This document shows, piece after piece, positions 8,226 to 16,531 of a DNA stretch of 64,000 nt. Below the pieces are notes generated by a model. That model saw nothing but the letters and a program-made list of their open reading frames with translations, had not been told where the DNA came from and made no database searches. The stretch is from Collinsella sp. (lineage in GTDB: Bacteria > Actinomycetota > Coriobacteriia > Coriobacteriales > Coriobacteriaceae), in contig DXMY01000041.1 in the NCBI GenBank assembly GCA_019413925.1, forward strand, positions 1 to 64,000, written 5' to 3'. Within the stretch, counting starts at the first letter, position 1. Each line of letters opens with the position of its first letter. The position numbers and the translations under genes were made by a program.

Positions 8226-9420
8226 GGCAGGCGATAATCTCATCCGAAAGATCGAGGGCGGAATTGGTCACGGCATCCATATCGTAGTAACGATACTCGG
8301 CCAGACGACCCACCGGGTGGAAGTTTGTCAGGTTCTGGACGCGCTCAAGATAGCGCTCATAGAGCTCACGGTTCTCGGGCTCAAGAATGGCGTAATACGG
8401 CGTCTCGCCCGAGCCGGGCGTATAGGCCTTGGAGTACTCCTTCATGATGGTGGTCTTGCCGGGCAGAACCTGACCGGTCATGTTCTTGAACTCGGTAATG
8501 CGCGTGTAATCCTCGCTCGTGGTGTAGTTGACGGTACCCACGGGCTGGAACTGATCCATATCGAGCGTCTCGAACTTCATGTCGAGCGTGCGGTACGGCA
8601 GCGCGCCCAGGTCGAGGTTGAACAGCTCATCGAGCGGACCGGTATAGACGATCTCGCCGCCGTAGACCTTGCCGTCGACCTTGACGGTTGTCTCGTCGAT
8701 CTCGAAGAGATCGCGAGCATCCACGTCGCAGAACACATCAATCAGGTCGTGGTCGAGCATGTGCTCAAACAGCGCCGTGTAGCCATCCTGCGGCATACCC
8801 TGGAAGGGGGCCTGCGGGAAGTAGCGGTCATCGTCGCCCACAAAGACGGGAACGCGGCCGGTGATCGAGGGATCGATCTGGTCGGGCGTCTGGCCCCACT
8901 GCTTCATGGTGTAATGCAAAAAGACGTTCTCGTAGACGTAATCAGCGACCTCGGCCAAGTCGGGGTCGTTCTTCTTACGCAGCTCCATAATGGGCACCTT
9001 GACATCCTTGCCAAAGGTCTCCACGAGCTTCTGATACAGCTCCTCGCCGCGCTCGTCACCAAAGGCGAGCTTGAGACTCGCGTGGTTGAAGGGCACGGGC
9101 ATAAGGGTGCCGTTGATGTTGGCGAGCACCTTGTGCTGATAATCCGTCCACTTGGTAAAGCGCGACAGGAAATTGTGCACGCGCTCGTTAAAGGTGTGAT
9201 AGATATGCGGACCGTACTCGTGGATCAGGATTCCGGCCTCGTCAGTGCAGTCATAGGCATTGCCCGCAATGTGGCTACGGCGCTCCAAAACGGCAACACG
9301 ATAGCCGATGGTCTCGGCAAGACGGCGGGCGCAAACGGCACCGGCATATCCAGCACCGACGACAATCATGTCGTACGCGCCGGCGTTAAAGCCTTCAGGC
9401 AGGCCTGAGGTAATCTGCAT
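8218..9420 (-). CDS. glf: UDP-galactopyranose mutase
   Basis: A flavoenzyme that interconverts UDP-galactopyranose and UDP-galactofuranose. The 400-residue protein starts with an FAD-binding GAGYAGAVCARRLAE motif near residue 22, followed by ERRSHIAGNAYD and GPHIYHTF, and ends with NLTNFHPVGRLAEYRYYDMD, all Glf hallmarks. It precedes and overlaps a family 2 glycosyltransferase. The upstream region is shared with pta and holds two TATAAT hexamers facing opposite ways. Confidence 0.96.
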   Translation of the reverse strand: MQITSGLPEGFNAGAYDMIVVGAGYAGAVCARRLAETIGYRVAVLERRSHIAGNAYDCTDEAGILIHEYGPHIYHTFNERVHNFLSRFTKWTDYQHKVLANINGTLMPVPFNHASLKLAFGDERGEELYQKLVETFGKDVKVPIMELRKKNDPDLAEVADYVYENVFLHYTMKQWGQTPDQIDPSITGRVPVFVGDDDRYFPQAPFQGMPQDGYTALFEHMLDHDLIDVFCDVDARDLFEIDETTVKVDGKVYGGEIVYTGPLDELFNLDLGALPYRTLDMKFETLDMDQFQPVGTVNYTTSEDYTRITEFKNMTGQVLPGKTTIMKEYSKAYTPGSGETPYYAILEPENRELYERYLERVQNLTNFHPVGRLAEYRYYDMDAVTNSALDLSDEIIACHA

Positions 9421-9494
9421 CGATACTCCTTGTCAAAAGCCACGGGCTCGTTAGCTGGGCTTTTCTCGAACATTCTTCGAGACATATTTATCAG

Positions 9495-9530
9495 AGCGAT
9501 TATAGCGCTAATGCGTCCTATAATGAGCTT
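9495..9530. promoter_or_regulatory. Overlapping divergent promoters of glf and pta
   Basis: TATAAT reads rightward at 9520-9525 toward pta and leftward at 9500-9505 toward glf (seen as ATTATA on the top strand). The intervening AGCGCT is palindromic. Convincing -35 boxes are not visible, so the exact start sites are inferred. Confidence 0.5.
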
Positions 9531-9576
9531 GCCACACAAGGAAAGCTCAAGCACCGCGGCGTACATAATTGAAAGG

Positions 9577-9604
9577 TAAACCCGCTAGCAGCGGGTTTAT
9601 TCGT
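9577..9604 (+). promoter_or_regulatory. Leader hairpin in the pta 5' region
   Basis: TAAACCCGCT (9577-9586) pairs perfectly with AGCGGGTTTA (9590-9599) around a 3-base loop, followed by TTCGTG. It lies about 50 bases upstream of pta and downstream of the presumed promoter, so it is either a weak attenuator or an mRNA 5' stabiliser. Confidence 0.5.
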
Positions 9605-9651
9605 GAACAGCCGGGCGCCTGGAGCTTAGCGAAACGCTTGCAAGGAGTAAC

Positions 9652-10632
9652 ATGAGCGATTTCCTAAACCGTATGAAGTCTGCCGCCAAGGCCGACCTTA
9701 AGACCATCGTCCTGCCCGAGGGCGAGGATCCGCGCACCATCGTCGCGGCCAACAAGATCATCGAGGAAGGCCTGGCCAACATCGTCATCCTGGGCGATCC
9801 CAACGAGATCAACGTTCCCGGCGCCACCGTCATCGACCCGCGCAATGCCGAGAAGCACGAGGAGTACGCACAGAAGTTTGCCGAGCTCCGCGCCAAGAAG
9901 GGCGTTACCATCGAGCAGGCTCGCGCCCAGGTGATGGACGCCACCTACTTTGGCACCATGATGGTCAAGATGGGCGACGCCGACGGCCTGGTCTCCGGCG
10001 CCTGCCACTCCACCGCCGACACCCTGCGCCCCGCGCTGCAGATCCTCAAGACCGCCCCGGGCACCAAGCTGGTCTCGGCCTTCTTCGTGATGTGCACCGA
10101 CACCCCGCAGTTCGGCACCGACGGCACGCTGATCTTCGCCGACTGCGGCCTCAACATCAACCCGTCCTCCGACGAGCTCTCCGAGATCGCCATCGCCTCC
10201 GCTCACTCCTGGTCCACCTTCATGGGCAACGTTGAGCCGCACGTGGCCATGCTCTCCTACTCCACCATGGGCTCCGCCGGCGGCGAGGTCGCCAAGAAGG
10301 TCCAGGAGGCCGTGAAGTTCTGCAAGGAGAAGGCTCCTGAGCTCGCCATCGACGGCGACCTGCAGCTCGATGCCGCCATCGTTCCCACCGTCGCCCAGCT
10401 CAAGGCTCCCGGTTCCTCCGTTGCCGGTAAGGCCAACGTGCTCGTGTTCCCCGACCTCGAGGCCGGCAACATCGGCTACAAGCTGGTCCAGCGCTTCGCC
10501 GGCGCCGACGCTTACGGCCCCATCCTGCAGGGCATCGCCAAGCCGGTTAACGACCTGTCGCGCGGCTGCTCTGCCGACGACATCGTGGGTGTCGTGGCCA
10601 TCACCGCCGTCCAGGCTCAGATGGCTGAGTAG
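9652..10632 (+). CDS. pta: Phosphate acetyltransferase
   Basis: Converts acetyl-CoA and phosphate to acetyl phosphate, which acetate kinase then uses for ATP formation. The 326-residue protein is the short (PTA_PTB domain only) form, with EGEDPRTIVAA, the GDADGLVSGACHSTADTLRPALQ segment near residues 105-125, and SYSTMGSAGG near 200. AAGGAGT precedes the ATG. It converges with the first of two acetate kinase genes, from which it is separated by the 29-bp-arm palindrome. Confidence 0.96.
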   Translation: MSDFLNRMKSAAKADLKTIVLPEGEDPRTIVAANKIIEEGLANIVILGDPNEINVPGATVIDPRNAEKHEEYAQKFAELRAKKGVTIEQARAQVMDATYFGTMMVKMGDADGLVSGACHSTADTLRPALQILKTAPGTKLVSAFFVMCTDTPQFGTDGTLIFADCGLNINPSSDELSEIAIASAHSWSTFMGNVEPHVAMLSYSTMGSAGGEVAKKVQEAVKFCKEKAPELAIDGDLQLDAAIVPTVAQLKAPGSSVAGKANVLVFPDLEAGNIGYKLVQRFAGADAYGPILQGIAKPVNDLSRGCSADDIVGVVAITAVQAQMAE

Positions 10633-10647
10633 CGGACGCACTCGCCC

Positions 10648-10778
10648 GAAGGCCGCACGGGCTAACCCCTGAAAACGTCCTCGACCAATGAAACGCCCCC
10701 GTTCTGCTCCTCCGGAGCTACGAACGGGGGCGTTTCTGGTCTGCGGATTGTTTTCAGGGGTTAGCCCGTGCGGCCTTC
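10648..10778. repeat. Nested palindrome with perfect 29-bp arms enclosing a terminator
   Basis: Arms 10648-10676 and 10750-10778 are exact reverse complements over 29 bases (GAAGGCCGCACGGGC...). Inside is a second stem AAACGCCCCCGTTC/GAACGGGGGCGTTT (10691-10704 and 10723-10736) capped by GCTCC/GGAGC. It lies at the end of pta, between convergent genes. Together this can fold into one very long hairpin in either transcript. Confidence 0.92.
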
Positions 10779-10924
10779 TGCCGTCACGTGGCAATCAGGG
10801 AATCCGGGGTGGACGGCGGCTTGGCTACGAGCTAGGCTGAGAATCTGAATGACTGGATGCCGTTGTTGGGAGCGCAGGCGTTACTGGTGACGATCACTTT
10901 GGGACTGGAATTTCCGCCTGCTAG
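10779..10924. other. Remaining intergenic stretch between pta and ackA
   Basis: With the palindrome before it and the terminator after it, this completes the roughly 350-base gap. I see no gene, ribosome site or repeat in it. Confidence 0.5.
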
Positions 10925-10962
10925 TAAAAAGGCCTCCGGAGCTGTTGCTCTGGAGGCCTTTC
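10925..10962 (-). terminator. Terminator of the distal ackA copy
   Basis: Read on the minus strand, AAAGGCCTCCAGAGC pairs with GCTCCGGAGGCCTTT and runs into TTTTTACTAG. It is a strong intrinsic terminator just after the ackA stop. Confidence 0.9.
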
Positions 10963-10983
10963 GTTTACTTGCAAATGCGCGCG

Positions 10984-12162
10984 TTAGTTGTTCTTGGTCA
11001 GACGCTCGACGTCGCGGGCGATCATGTATTCCTCGTCGGTGGGGATGACCATGACCGTGACGGAAGAGCCGGCGGCGCTGATGACCTGCGGGCCGTTGCC
11101 CACGGCCTCGCGGTTCTTGTTGTTGTCGATGCGCACGCCCAGCCACTCAAAGCAGTCGCAGAAGGCCTTGCGGATCGACCAGTCGTTCTCGCCGATGCCG
11201 GCGGTAAAGGTAATGGTGTCCACGCCCGCCATGGAGGCGATCATGGAGCCGGCCTGCTGCATGGCCTTGTAGGCGAACATATCGAAGGCGAGCAGGCAGC
11301 GCTCGTCGCCCTCGGAGGCGCGCGTACGGATGTCACGGGCGTCGTTGGAGATGCCAGAGATGGCAAGCAGACCAGACTGCTTGTTCATCATGTCATCGAC
11401 TTCCTGGTAGCTGTAGCCGCCCTCGCGCTGCAGGTAGCACACGGTAGCCGGGTCAATGGAACCACAACGGGTGCCCATCATCAGGCCGTCGAGCGGCGTG
11501 AGGCCCATCGTGGTATCGCGGCACACGCCGTCCTCAATGGCGGCGAGCGAAGCGCCGTTGCCCAGATGACACGAAAGCAGACGGTGGCAGCGCGAACCCA
11601 GGATCTCCTTGGCCATCATCCACTCATAGCGGTGGCTTGTGCCGTGGGCGCCGTACTTGCGCACGTGATACTTGTCACACACGCCCTTGGGCAGGGCGTA
11701 GGTGTAGGCGACCTCGGGCATAGTCATGTGGAACGAGGTGTCGAAGACGGCCACGTTGGGCAGCTCCGGATACTTCTCGCGACAATACTCGATTGCCGCC
11801 GCCTCGCCGTAGTTGTGCAGCGGAGCAAGCGGTGCCACCTCGAGGATCTTAGCCATGACCTCATCGTCGACGACCGCGGAATCATCGAAGTACCAGCCAC
11901 CCTGAACGATACGGTGGCCGATGCCATCGATCGTAAAGTCGGTCTTCTCGAGCTCCTCGAGCACACGTGCGATAGCCGAACGGTGATCCGGGAAGGGAAC
12001 CTCCTCGGTTTGCTTGGCGCCACCGTTCTCGGAGTGGCCAAAGATGCCCATGTCCGAACCGATACGTTCGCAGTTGCCCTTGGCGAAAACCTCGCGGGTA
12101 TCGGTATCCAAAAGCTGATATTTAAGGCTTGAGCTACCGGCGTTGACAACAAGTACGTTCAT
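10984..12162 (-). CDS. ackA: Acetate kinase, copy 1
   Basis: A 392-residue acetate kinase of the ASKHA fold that converts acetyl phosphate plus ADP to acetate plus ATP. It begins MNVLVVNAGSSSLKYQLLD (phosphate-binding NAGSSS), with GHRIVQGG near 90, AHGTSHRY near 180, the CHLGNGAS motif near 208, TRCGSIDPATV near 240 and FTAGIGEN near 325. A paralogue of the same length and order of motifs lies immediately upstream, with about 165 bases and its own terminator between them, so the two may be separately controlled. Confidence 0.96.
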   Translation of the reverse strand: MNVLVVNAGSSSLKYQLLDTDTREVFAKGNCERIGSDMGIFGHSENGGAKQTEEVPFPDHRSAIARVLEELEKTDFTIDGIGHRIVQGGWYFDDSAVVDDEVMAKILEVAPLAPLHNYGEAAAIEYCREKYPELPNVAVFDTSFHMTMPEVAYTYALPKGVCDKYHVRKYGAHGTSHRYEWMMAKEILGSRCHRLLSCHLGNGASLAAIEDGVCRDTTMGLTPLDGLMMGTRCGSIDPATVCYLQREGGYSYQEVDDMMNKQSGLLAISGISNDARDIRTRASEGDERCLLAFDMFAYKAMQQAGSMIASMAGVDTITFTAGIGENDWSIRKAFCDCFEWLGVRIDNNKNREAVGNGPQVISAAGSSVTVMVIPTDEEYMIARDVERLTKNN

Positions 12163-12276
12163 GAGACTCCTTCGTGATTACAGTACGGTCGGCAAACCCA
12201 TAAGGCGGCCGTATCCTTAATAAGAAGTTATCAGAATTCGATAAATATCTATCAAACTCTTCGCCCAAAGAGCGTA

Positions 12277-12312
12277 AAAGGGGGCTGAACGGCACAAGGC
12301 CATCCAGTCCCC
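12277..12312 (-). terminator. Terminator of the proximal ackA copy
   Basis: On the minus strand GGGGACTGGATGGC can pair with GCCGTTCAGCCCCC around a short loop, followed by TTTTACG. The stem has a few mismatches. Confidence 0.7.
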
Positions 12313-12326
12313 TCCCCTTGTATCAA

Positions 12327-13505
12327 TTACTTGCCGTTGACGATGCGCTCGACGTCGGAAGCGATCATGAACTCCTCGTCCGTGGGGATGACGAAAATCT
12401 TGACCTTGGAATCCTTGGCAGACAGGCACCAAGCGCCGTCACCACGCAGGGCGTTGCGGGCATGATCCATCTTGACGCCCATAAAGGCCAGGCGGTCGGC
12501 AACGCCGGCGCGGACGGCCGGAGCGTGCTCGCCGATGCCGGCGGTAAAGACCAGGGTGTCCATACCGCACATAGAAGTGGCCATCTCGGCAGCCTTGGCG
12601 GCAATCTTGTAGACGAACATATCGAAGGCGAGCTGAGCCTCGGGGTCGCCAGCGGCAGCGAGCTCCTCGACATTGCGGCAGTCGTTGGTCTTGCCACCGG
12701 TCACAGCCAAAAGGCCGGACTTCTTGTTCATCATCTCGTCGACCTCGTCGAAGGTGTAGCCGCCCTCGCGCTGCAGGTAGCACACGGTAGCCGGGTCGAT
12801 GGAGCCGCAGCGGGTGCCCATCATAACGCCGTCGAGCGGCGTCAAGCCCATGGTGGTGTCCATGCACTTGCCGTCCTCGATGGCGCACAGGGAAGCGCCG
12901 GAGCCGATATGGCACACGACGACCTTGCGGGCCTCGCCGTTGGTCATCTCGGCGACCTTCTTGGAGATGTAGCGGTAGCTGGTGCCGTGGGCGCCGTACT
13001 TACGGATGTGCAGCTTGTCGCAGACGTCCTTGGGCAGGGCGTAAGTCTTGGCGACCTCGGGCATGTTGAAGTGGAAAGCGGTGTCGTAAACCGTGACGTT
13101 GGGCAGGTCGGGATACTGCTCGAGGCAGTACTCGATAACGTTGGCCTCGGGGTTATTGTGCAGCGGGGCGAGCGGAGCAACCTCGCGGATCTTGGCGAGG
13201 ACGTCCTCGTCGACGAGGGAGGAATCACCGAAGTACCAACCGCCCTGAACGATACGGTGGCCGATACCCTCGATCTTGACGCCGTTGGCCTCGAGGTCCT
13301 TCAGGACGACCTCGATGGCGACCTTGTGGTCGGGAAACTCGATGTTCTCGGTCACCTTCTTGGAGCCGTTGGCAGCGTGGGTGAAGGTACCGCCGGTAAA
13401 ACAGACGCGCTCGCAGGAGCCCTTTGCGGACACCTTGTGGGACTTGGTATCGATGACCTGATACTTAAGGGTCGAAGATCCTGCGTTGACGACCAGAACG
13501 TTCAT
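12327..13505 (-). CDS. ackA: Acetate kinase, copy 2 (paralogue)
   Basis: A second complete acetate kinase of exactly the same length (392 residues) as the downstream gene. It has NAGSSTLKYQVID at the start, GHRIVQGGWYFGD, AHGTSYRY, the CHIGSGASLCAIEDG block and TRCGSIDPATV. The Ser for Asn change (CHLGNGAS to CHIGSGAS) and distinct C-terminal halves show these are diverged paralogues, not a recent duplication. Both keep the catalytic frame, so both are probably active; one could favour another short-chain acyl phosphate. Confidence 0.94.
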   Translation of the reverse strand: MNVLVVNAGSSTLKYQVIDTKSHKVSAKGSCERVCFTGGTFTHAANGSKKVTENIEFPDHKVAIEVVLKDLEANGVKIEGIGHRIVQGGWYFGDSSLVDEDVLAKIREVAPLAPLHNNPEANVIEYCLEQYPDLPNVTVYDTAFHFNMPEVAKTYALPKDVCDKLHIRKYGAHGTSYRYISKKVAEMTNGEARKVVVCHIGSGASLCAIEDGKCMDTTMGLTPLDGVMMGTRCGSIDPATVCYLQREGGYTFDEVDEMMNKKSGLLAVTGGKTNDCRNVEELAAAGDPEAQLAFDMFVYKIAAKAAEMATSMCGMDTLVFTAGIGEHAPAVRAGVADRLAFMGVKMDHARNALRGDGAWCLSAKDSKVKIFVIPTDEEFMIASDVERIVNGK

Positions 13506-13558
13506 GTGTCTCCCTACTAACAGGCGGTGTGGCGCCGCCAGGTTACATACGCATCAAT

Positions 13559-13592
13559 AATAAACCCAAACGCCCTCGCGCTCGGGTTTATT
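13559..13592 (-). terminator. Terminator after the MFS gene
   Basis: On the minus strand AATAAACCC pairs with GGGTTTATT across a 15-base loop that is itself GC-rich, followed by ATTGATG. It lies between the MFS stop and the proximal ackA start, so it could also be read in the ackA leader. Confidence 0.6.
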
Positions 13593-13625
13593 GCGTTGAT
13601 ATATAAGTTATCGGTGCCCAAATAC

Positions 13626-14786
13626 TCATGACCTTTGGCTTGTAAGACGAAAGAGCGCGGGGATATACACAAGGGAAGAAATCCCGAGCGCGACAAGCAA
13701 TACGACTCGAATGCCCGCGATGCTGCTCAACACAGCATTGAACAGATAGAAAAGGATGGCGCCCACCGCCACCATCTGGTTTTGAACCGAAATCAGTGAA
13801 CAGCGCATCGATGAATCGGCTGCCTTTTGAAAAAATGAGTATTTAATTGGAGCAAATAGCGAGTACGCAACCGTCTGCAGCGCATAGAACACGGGCAGCA
13901 AATTAGCCGGAGTAAGGGGAATCAAAAACAAAGCTGTCAGGAAAAGGCGCACGATGCCGCAAATACGCGCAAAGCGGCCCTTGTCGACATGAGCAATCGC
14001 ACAGGGCACAATAAGTCCCATGGAGGCCGAGGCAAGGAGCTGGACCGCAATGGTGACACCCGAAGCGACGGCATTCATTCCGCGACCCGCAAGCAGCAGT
14101 GAGAAAAAGTCTTCCAGGGCGACAAAAGCAAATGCCTGAGAACAGTCCATGATGAACGCTGAACGAAGAATGCCATTACCCGCAATAGCGGTACCGATCA
14201 TCTTCGGGCTAATCCCATGTTCAGGTGTCGTCGCAGTGCCCCCTCTTCGCATTTCAGGAATGCAGACAACGACAACCAACGTCAACACCATTGCGATGAT
14301 ATCTGCCGAAAGACCAATGAGATATGCACCGACGGACGAAATGAAACCGCCCACGCAAGCGGAGATGGCATAAGAGGCATAGAAAACAAATCGCTCAACG
14401 ACATTAAGTCTTACGAGCTGGTCCTGAGAGACGCTGTCAATGTAAATCGCTTCGATGGATCCGCTCACACACGCAACGGCAAAACCCTTGAGAGCGAACG
14501 CACCGATTAAAAGCAGGGGAGAACGGACGAGAAGCAGGGCGGCGTAGTATCCAAGCATTCCCACGACGCCAACGAGACCGCTTGTCTTTCGTCCAAACCT
14601 ATCAGCAATATAGCCAGTGGGAACTTCAAGGATGAACTTGCTCACTTGATATGCAATCATCATGCTAGAAATCGATACCATCGAAAGTCCGACGAACTCA
14701 AGGTAGACAGTTAGAAAATACAAGATGGTGCTGAAGTTCGACAGAAAAACGAACGTCATATAAAGCAAAACCGTACGGTTTTTCAT
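13626..14786 (-). CDS. MFS transporter, unknown substrate
   Basis: A 386-residue major facilitator with about twelve hydrophobic segments and the loop 2-3 signature VPTGYIADRFGRK near residues 51-63. ATG at 14784-14786 follows GGAGGGTGG. A LysR regulator gene lies upstream on the same strand, 119 bases away, so the pair could be co-transcribed or the regulator could act on this gene. Its base composition is more A+T-rich than the flanking ackA genes, consistent with recent acquisition. Substrate cannot be inferred. Confidence 0.8.
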   Translation of the reverse strand: MKNRTVLLYMTFVFLSNFSTILYFLTVYLEFVGLSMVSISSMMIAYQVSKFILEVPTGYIADRFGRKTSGLVGVVGMLGYYAALLLVRSPLLLIGAFALKGFAVACVSGSIEAIYIDSVSQDQLVRLNVVERFVFYASYAISACVGGFISSVGAYLIGLSADIIAMVLTLVVVVCIPEMRRGGTATTPEHGISPKMIGTAIAGNGILRSAFIMDCSQAFAFVALEDFFSLLLAGRGMNAVASGVTIAVQLLASASMGLIVPCAIAHVDKGRFARICGIVRLFLTALFLIPLTPANLLPVFYALQTVAYSLFAPIKYSFFQKAADSSMRCSLISVQNQMVAVGAILFYLFNAVLSSIAGIRVVLLVALGISSLVYIPALFRLTSQRS

Positions 14787-14905
14787 GCTCCACCCTCCAA
14801 GAGTCAGCAATCTAAATCGGAATCTTGGAAAAACATGAGGGCAAAGCTGTCAGCTATGTGTTACAAGGCGTCAATAATCACTTGATGCCTCGAAGCCAAT
14901 TAATC

Positions 14906-15796
14906 TCACGAAGCAAGATGACGCAATAGGTGCAGAAAAACCGTCTGGCGTCGATCAGTCCAGGCATTTTGTCGATAGCAAAAGTAGATGGGCAAGGCTA
15001 CGTCACGCGAACCTTCAATGGAGCACTCGCTCACTTCCAATACATCTGATGCGAGAGAAGAGCCAGAAAAACTCAATATCAATCCCCCGGCTTGAAGAAA
15101 CTCAGTCTGCGCCCTGTTTCCGTATTCAACATCACGGAAGCGAAAAGTGACGAGCTGGGCTTCGGGACATTGATTGATTGCATTGAGACAGGGTGACAAA
15201 TTAATGGGAACAGCGAGCCTGCCGCCCAGTAACTCGCGAATGGTCATGGCGCCCACAGATTGATGACCCGCTGGGCATGAAAGAACCTTGAGCTCCTTTT
15301 CACCCAAGTATTTCGAAGAAAGGACACTGTCCCTTGGTTCCTCAAATGAGATGGCCGCATCCGAAATACCAAGCACAAGTGATTCAAAGCATGTAGCCGT
15401 TGGCTGATGCCACACATCAAGGTGAATCTGAGGATGCGAGCGTTCAAACGAGTCATACCAGTTTTCGGCAAAAAGGCGCCCCCGCCCATGAAGGCAGGGG
15501 GCGTAAAGACGAAAGTGGCCATCGGGCGAAACGCCGTCGCTCCCCGATTGAGCGTACTTTTTGAGATCGTCGACTTGTGCCAGGATCACGCGTGCACGAC
15601 GCGCAAATTCTCTGCCCGCCGAAGACAAAACAGCCTCCCCCGCCGATCGGTTGAGCAAAACAATCTGATACTCAGATTCCAACTTTTTGATTGCCGACGA
15701 AACAGCCTGCGGACTCACATGAACGGCGCGAGCTGCTTTGCGCACGCCGCCATAGTTCGCTACCGCTTGAAGGTATTCGAGTTGAGAAAGCTGCAT
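14906..15796 (-). CDS. LysR-family transcriptional regulator
   Basis: A 296-residue LysR-type regulator. The N-terminal winged helix-turn-helix (residues 1-60: LEYLQAVANYGGVRKAARAVHVSPQAVSSAIKKLE) is standard, and the remainder is a periplasmic-binding-protein-like effector domain with short hydrophobic strands. It sits just upstream of the MFS gene on the same strand, the plausible target. The effector is unknown. Confidence 0.87.
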   Translation of the reverse strand: MQLSQLEYLQAVANYGGVRKAARAVHVSPQAVSSAIKKLESEYQIVLLNRSAGEAVLSSAGREFARRARVILAQVDDLKKYAQSGSDGVSPDGHFRLYAPCLHGRGRLFAENWYDSFERSHPQIHLDVWHQPTATCFESLVLGISDAAISFEEPRDSVLSSKYLGEKELKVLSCPAGHQSVGAMTIRELLGGRLAVPINLSPCLNAINQCPEAQLVTFRFRDVEYGNRAQTEFLQAGGLILSFSGSSLASDVLEVSECSIEGSRDVALPIYFCYRQNAWTDRRQTVFLHLLRHLAS

Positions 15797-15837
15797 AGAT
15801 TACTCCAAAGGCAGCCAAGTCGACGGGCTACGCGCCC

Positions 15838-16173
15838 TCAGATGAGGTTCTCGCCCAGGTTTTTGCCGCCGAGGACGTGCATATGGAAGTGCATGACGGT
15901 CTGGCCGGCGTTGACACCCTTGTTGGAAATGACGCGGAAACCGTCCTCCAGTCCCTTGGCCTTGGCGACCTCCTGGATGGCGTGAGCCATGGCGCCCATG
16001 GTCTCGGCAGGCACGTTGTCGGCGATGTCGCTGTAGTGCTTCTTGGGGATCACGAGCGTGTGGACCGGCGCCTGCGGGTTGAGGTCGTCGAAGGCGATGA
16101 CCTGGTCGTCCTCATAGACAACGGTCGAGGGGATCTCGTGGTTGGCAATTTTACAGAAGATGCAATCGCACAT
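15838..16173 (-). CDS. HIT-family (HinT-like) nucleotide hydrolase
   Basis: A 111-residue histidine-triad protein. It has the N-terminal zinc-type C-x-x-C pair in CDCIFCKI and the triad VMHFHMHVLGG near residues 92-102. HinT enzymes hydrolyse nucleoside phosphoramidates such as aminoacyl-AMP. It is the last gene before xseB on this strand but has its own ribosome site; an operon link is not certain. Confidence 0.93.
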   Translation of the reverse strand: MCDCIFCKIANHEIPSTVVYEDDQVIAFDDLNPQAPVHTLVIPKKHYSDIADNVPAETMGAMAHAIQEVAKAKGLEDGFRVISNKGVNAGQTVMHFHMHVLGGKNLGENLI

Positions 16174-16222
16174 AGCTGGTTCCTTTCTTACAGACCAAGG
16201 TAATTATATTTGGTCGAGATGC

Positions 16223-16489
16223 TTAGAACGAAAGGTTATCATCGGTGTTGGCGGCCTCGCCGTCGGCGAGCACGTCGTTGCCGTCGACGTCCTTAAGGAG
16301 CACCGAGACCTTCTGCTCGGCATCGGACAGGCGGGTGCGCAGGCTTTTGAGGAGCTCGACGCCGCGGGTGTAGCTCTCGAGCGACTCCTCAAGCTCCATA
16401 TCGCCCGACTCCAGGCTGCGGATGATGAGCTCCAGCTCCTGCGAGGCCTGCTTGTACGTAAGCTGCTCGACCGGGGTCTTCTCTGCCAT
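16223..16489 (-). CDS. xseB: Exodeoxyribonuclease VII small subunit
   Basis: An 88-residue acidic, helical protein of the XseB family: LTYKQASQELELIIRSLESGDMELEESLESYTRGVELLKSL covers the two-helix core that binds the large subunit. It lies 42 bases downstream of xseA on the same strand, forming the expected xseAB unit for single-strand DNA degradation. Confidence 0.95.
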   Translation of the reverse strand: MAEKTPVEQLTYKQASQELELIIRSLESGDMELEESLESYTRGVELLKSLRTRLSDAEQKVSVLLKDVDGNDVLADGEAANTDDNLSF

Positions 16490-16531
16490 ATCTGTTTCCT
16501 TTCCTAAGGGTCTATCACTGCGAAACGCGGT

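Noticed and set aside
7476..8237. Long open frame opposite the glycosyltransferase
   Set aside because: It mirrors codon bias of the real gene on the other strand and has no family similarity; the same applies to many long antisense frames across this G+C-rich window (for example over ackA, glf, pta, ldh and nadE).
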